A DNA stretch of 64,000 nucleotides from Citrobacter werkmanii NBRC 105721. GTDB lineage: Bacteria > Pseudomonadota > Gammaproteobacteria > Enterobacterales > Enterobacteriaceae. The notes under the pieces were generated by a model. That model was not told the DNA's origin. It was given only the letters and a program-made list of their open reading frames with translations, and ran no database searches. Below are positions 62,447-64,000 of the stretch, piece after piece. A program made the translations under genes and the position numbers. The stretch is from the NCBI GenBank assembly GCA_000759755.1, contig BBMW01000015.1, positions 186,001 through 250,000 of the forward strand. The letters are read 5' to 3'. Position 1 is the stretch's first letter, and the number at the start of each line of letters is the position of its first letter.

Positions 62447-64000
62447 TCAGTAACGACGTTGCCATTCTGCGTCGCTCATCAGCTCCGGTTTATCGCCAAG
62501 GAAATAACGATAGTACGCATCGTAAGCCAGCACGTTCTTCACATAACCTCGCGTCTCTGAGAACGGAATGCTTTCGACAAACGCCACGGCATCAATACGA
62601 CCTGCGCTATTACCCAGCCAGGTGCGCACGCGCCCCGGTCCGGCATTATAGGCCGCCGATGCAAAGATGCGGTTATTGCCAAATTGCTGATAAACATACT
62701 GCAAATAGCTGGTGCCAATGTTGATGTTGGTATCAGGATCCAGCAGTTGACTCGGACTGCTGTAACCCGGAATCGAGAACATTTTCACCGTGTGCGTTGC
62801 GGTGCCCGGCATAATCTGCATCAGCCCACTGGCGCCAACCGGCGATTTCACTTTCGGGTTCCAGGCGCTTTCCTGACGCGCGATCGCCATCGCATAACTT
62901 GGCGGAATATCTTTCCCACTGGTATAGCGGGTAAACAGATCTTTATAGGCCAGCGGGAAGCGCTCTTCCAGATGATCCCACAGTTTACCGGCGATCGTGG
63001 CCTGTACGCTCAGATCCCACCAATGATTGTTAAACGCGTAGCGCGCCAGCTGCGCCTGCTCGGACTTGGTGCGGCTGGTGACCAGATTTGCCCATTCACT
63101 GCGCGCGGTATTATCCAGATTCCAGTACATCAGCTCGCGTACGCGCGCCATTTCCGGTCCTTGAGTCAGCGCAGAGTCAACGTTCGCTGGGGCTTTATCC
63201 ACCTTCAGCTCGTACTCTTCGCCGAGGCGTTGCGCCGCCACCATCGGGTAGAAACCGCGCTGCTGCATGAGTTGATGCAGAATCTCTTTCGCTTCCGCCT
63301 CGCGTCCGCGCTCCAGCAGCAGATCCGCTTGCCAGTAGCGCCACTCATCTTTTTCTTTAGCGTCCATCGGCAGACGCGCCAGCCAGGTATTCAGGCCGCG
63401 ACGATCACCAGTTCCCAGCGCCATCCGCACGCGACGCTCCACAAGCGAGGTAGAATTTGAGCGCATAATCGCATCATCACGCCATTTCGCCTGCTCGTCG
63501 GTGACGTCATTGCCCATCAGACGCCAGGCGACGATGTCGCGCAGCTCCTGAGTCTGCTCGTCATTTAGCTGCTGCGCCTGCACCAAAGAGGGGATCATCA
63601 GGCGGGCGTTTTCGACATCCTGACGCGCCACGCTGGCAAAAGCCACCGCCGCCATCTGCCGGGTGAAATCCGTTGCGCCAGTGGTGCGCGCAAAGGTCAT
63701 TACGGTGTTTGGATCGTTAGCCAGCGCGATGATCGCCGACGCAATTGTCTGGTACTCCCCAGGCATTTGCCCGGCCAATGCCGTAACCAGCCCGGTATTA
63801 CCCGCTTTCATCGCCAGACGAATACGCTCCAGATAAGCCAGCGGATCCTGAGTGCCTGAGGCGCGCCACACGCCGAATAATTTGTCACAGGCGTTCGGCT
63901 GACTTTTCCCGGTCAGCCACAGCTCTTTCGCGCCCCGCCAGGCCTCTTCGGTTTGTCCGGTACTCCATTTCGCGAAGTAATAGTTACATTGCGCTTCCGT
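62447..64000 (-). CDS. slt: Slt (Slt70), soluble lytic murein transglycosylase (partial, C-terminal part)
   Basis: 517 codons plus the stop are present; the frame is open to the right edge and the N-terminal ~125 residues lie outside (E. coli precursor 645). Periplasmic exo-lytic transglycosylase that makes 1,6-anhydromuropeptides. The long alpha-superhelical U and L domains fill most of the visible part, and the C-terminal lysozyme-like domain has the catalytic glutamate in MAIARQESAWNPKVKSPVGA and the GLMQIMPGTA motif, followed by YNAGPGRV. It precedes trpR in the same direction. Confidence 0.97.
   Translation of the reverse strand, partial: TEAQCNYYFAKWSTGQTEEAWRGAKELWLTGKSQPNACDKLFGVWRASGTQDPLAYLERIRLAMKAGNTGLVTALAGQMPGEYQTIASAIIALANDPNTVMTFARTTGATDFTRQMAAVAFASVARQDVENARLMIPSLVQAQQLNDEQTQELRDIVAWRLMGNDVTDEQAKWRDDAIMRSNSTSLVERRVRMALGTGDRRGLNTWLARLPMDAKEKDEWRYWQADLLLERGREAEAKEILHQLMQQRGFYPMVAAQRLGEEYELKVDKAPANVDSALTQGPEMARVRELMYWNLDNTARSEWANLVTSRTKSEQAQLARYAFNNHWWDLSVQATIAGKLWDHLEERFPLAYKDLFTRYTSGKDIPPSYAMAIARQESAWNPKVKSPVGASGLMQIMPGTATHTVKMFSIPGYSSPSQLLDPDTNINIGTSYLQYVYQQFGNNRIFASAAYNAGPGRVRTWLGNSAGRIDAVAFVESIPFSETRGYVKNVLAYDAYYRYFLGDKPELMSDAEWQRRY

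Overview
The window is chromosomal DNA of an enterobacterium of the Escherichia/Salmonella/Citrobacter group. Almost every core protein reads as a near-identical orthologue of an E. coli K-12 protein, and REP/BIME repeats of the 'GCCGGATGGCG...CTTATCCGGCCTAC' type lie between genes. A complete carnitine operon (cai), a 7-kb sugar-PTS locus between dapB and rihC, and a GPH-transporter/GH31 pair between rpsT and nhaR point to Citrobacter rather than E. coli K-12 or Salmonella, but this assignment is inference from memory. The segment runs opposite to E. coli numbering and crosses the conventional chromosome zero point (thrL/arcA). No phage, insertion sequence, CRISPR array, tRNA or rRNA was seen.

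Layout. 1-2462: fixC (partial), fixB, fixA (minus), electron transfer to carnitine reduction. 2463-2942: divergent control region with two paired CaiF-type sites and a CRP-like site. 2943-10122: caiTABCDE (plus). 10199-10594: caiF (minus). 10785-16539: carB, carA and dapB (minus) with terminators and arginine/PurR control sites. 16673-23630: accessory locus with a LacI/MalI-type repressor (minus), a mannose-6-phosphate-isomerase-like protein plus mannose-family PTS IIA-IIB-IIC-IID (plus), and a convergent pair of cupin phosphoglucose-isomerase-like genes (minus). 23728-30516: rihC, ispH, fkpB, lspA, ileS, ribF (minus). 30845: rpsT (plus). 31558-35010: GPH symporter and GH31 alpha-glycosidase (plus). 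35065-37163: nhaR, nhaA (minus). 37373-40514: dnaJ, dnaK (minus) with a sigma-32 promoter. 40899-42764: yaaI, yaaW, satP (plus). 42799-45882: MHS-type MFS transporter, mog, talB (minus). 46157-48438: yaaJ, yaaA (plus). 48523-53351: thrC, thrB, thrA and leader peptide thrL with its attenuator (minus). 53563-54249: yjtD (minus); 54648-54788: small gene yjjY (minus); 54884-55600: arcA (plus). 55662-59680: creD, creC, creB, creA (minus). 59892-60761: rob (plus). Then gpmB (minus), yjjX (plus), trpR (minus) and slt (minus, partial at the right edge).

How genes work together. The cai and fix operons form one anaerobic carnitine-to-gamma-butyrobetaine pathway switched on by CaiF. carAB, dapB and thrABC supply arginine/pyrimidine and aspartate-family precursors. 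ileS-lspA-fkpB-ispH is the usual essential operon. The most interesting part is the accessory locus at 16673-23690. Four copies of a GGTTAATCG-type palindrome sit in front of the regulator, the PTS operon and the cupin operon; one copy 5.8 kb away is the exact reverse complement of another. The whole block therefore looks like one self-contained regulon for an unidentified sugar, imported by a mannose-family PTS and processed by three unrelated-looking cupin isomerases. The window holds no obviously novel defence or mobile system; the accessory sugar locus is the best candidate for undescribed biology.
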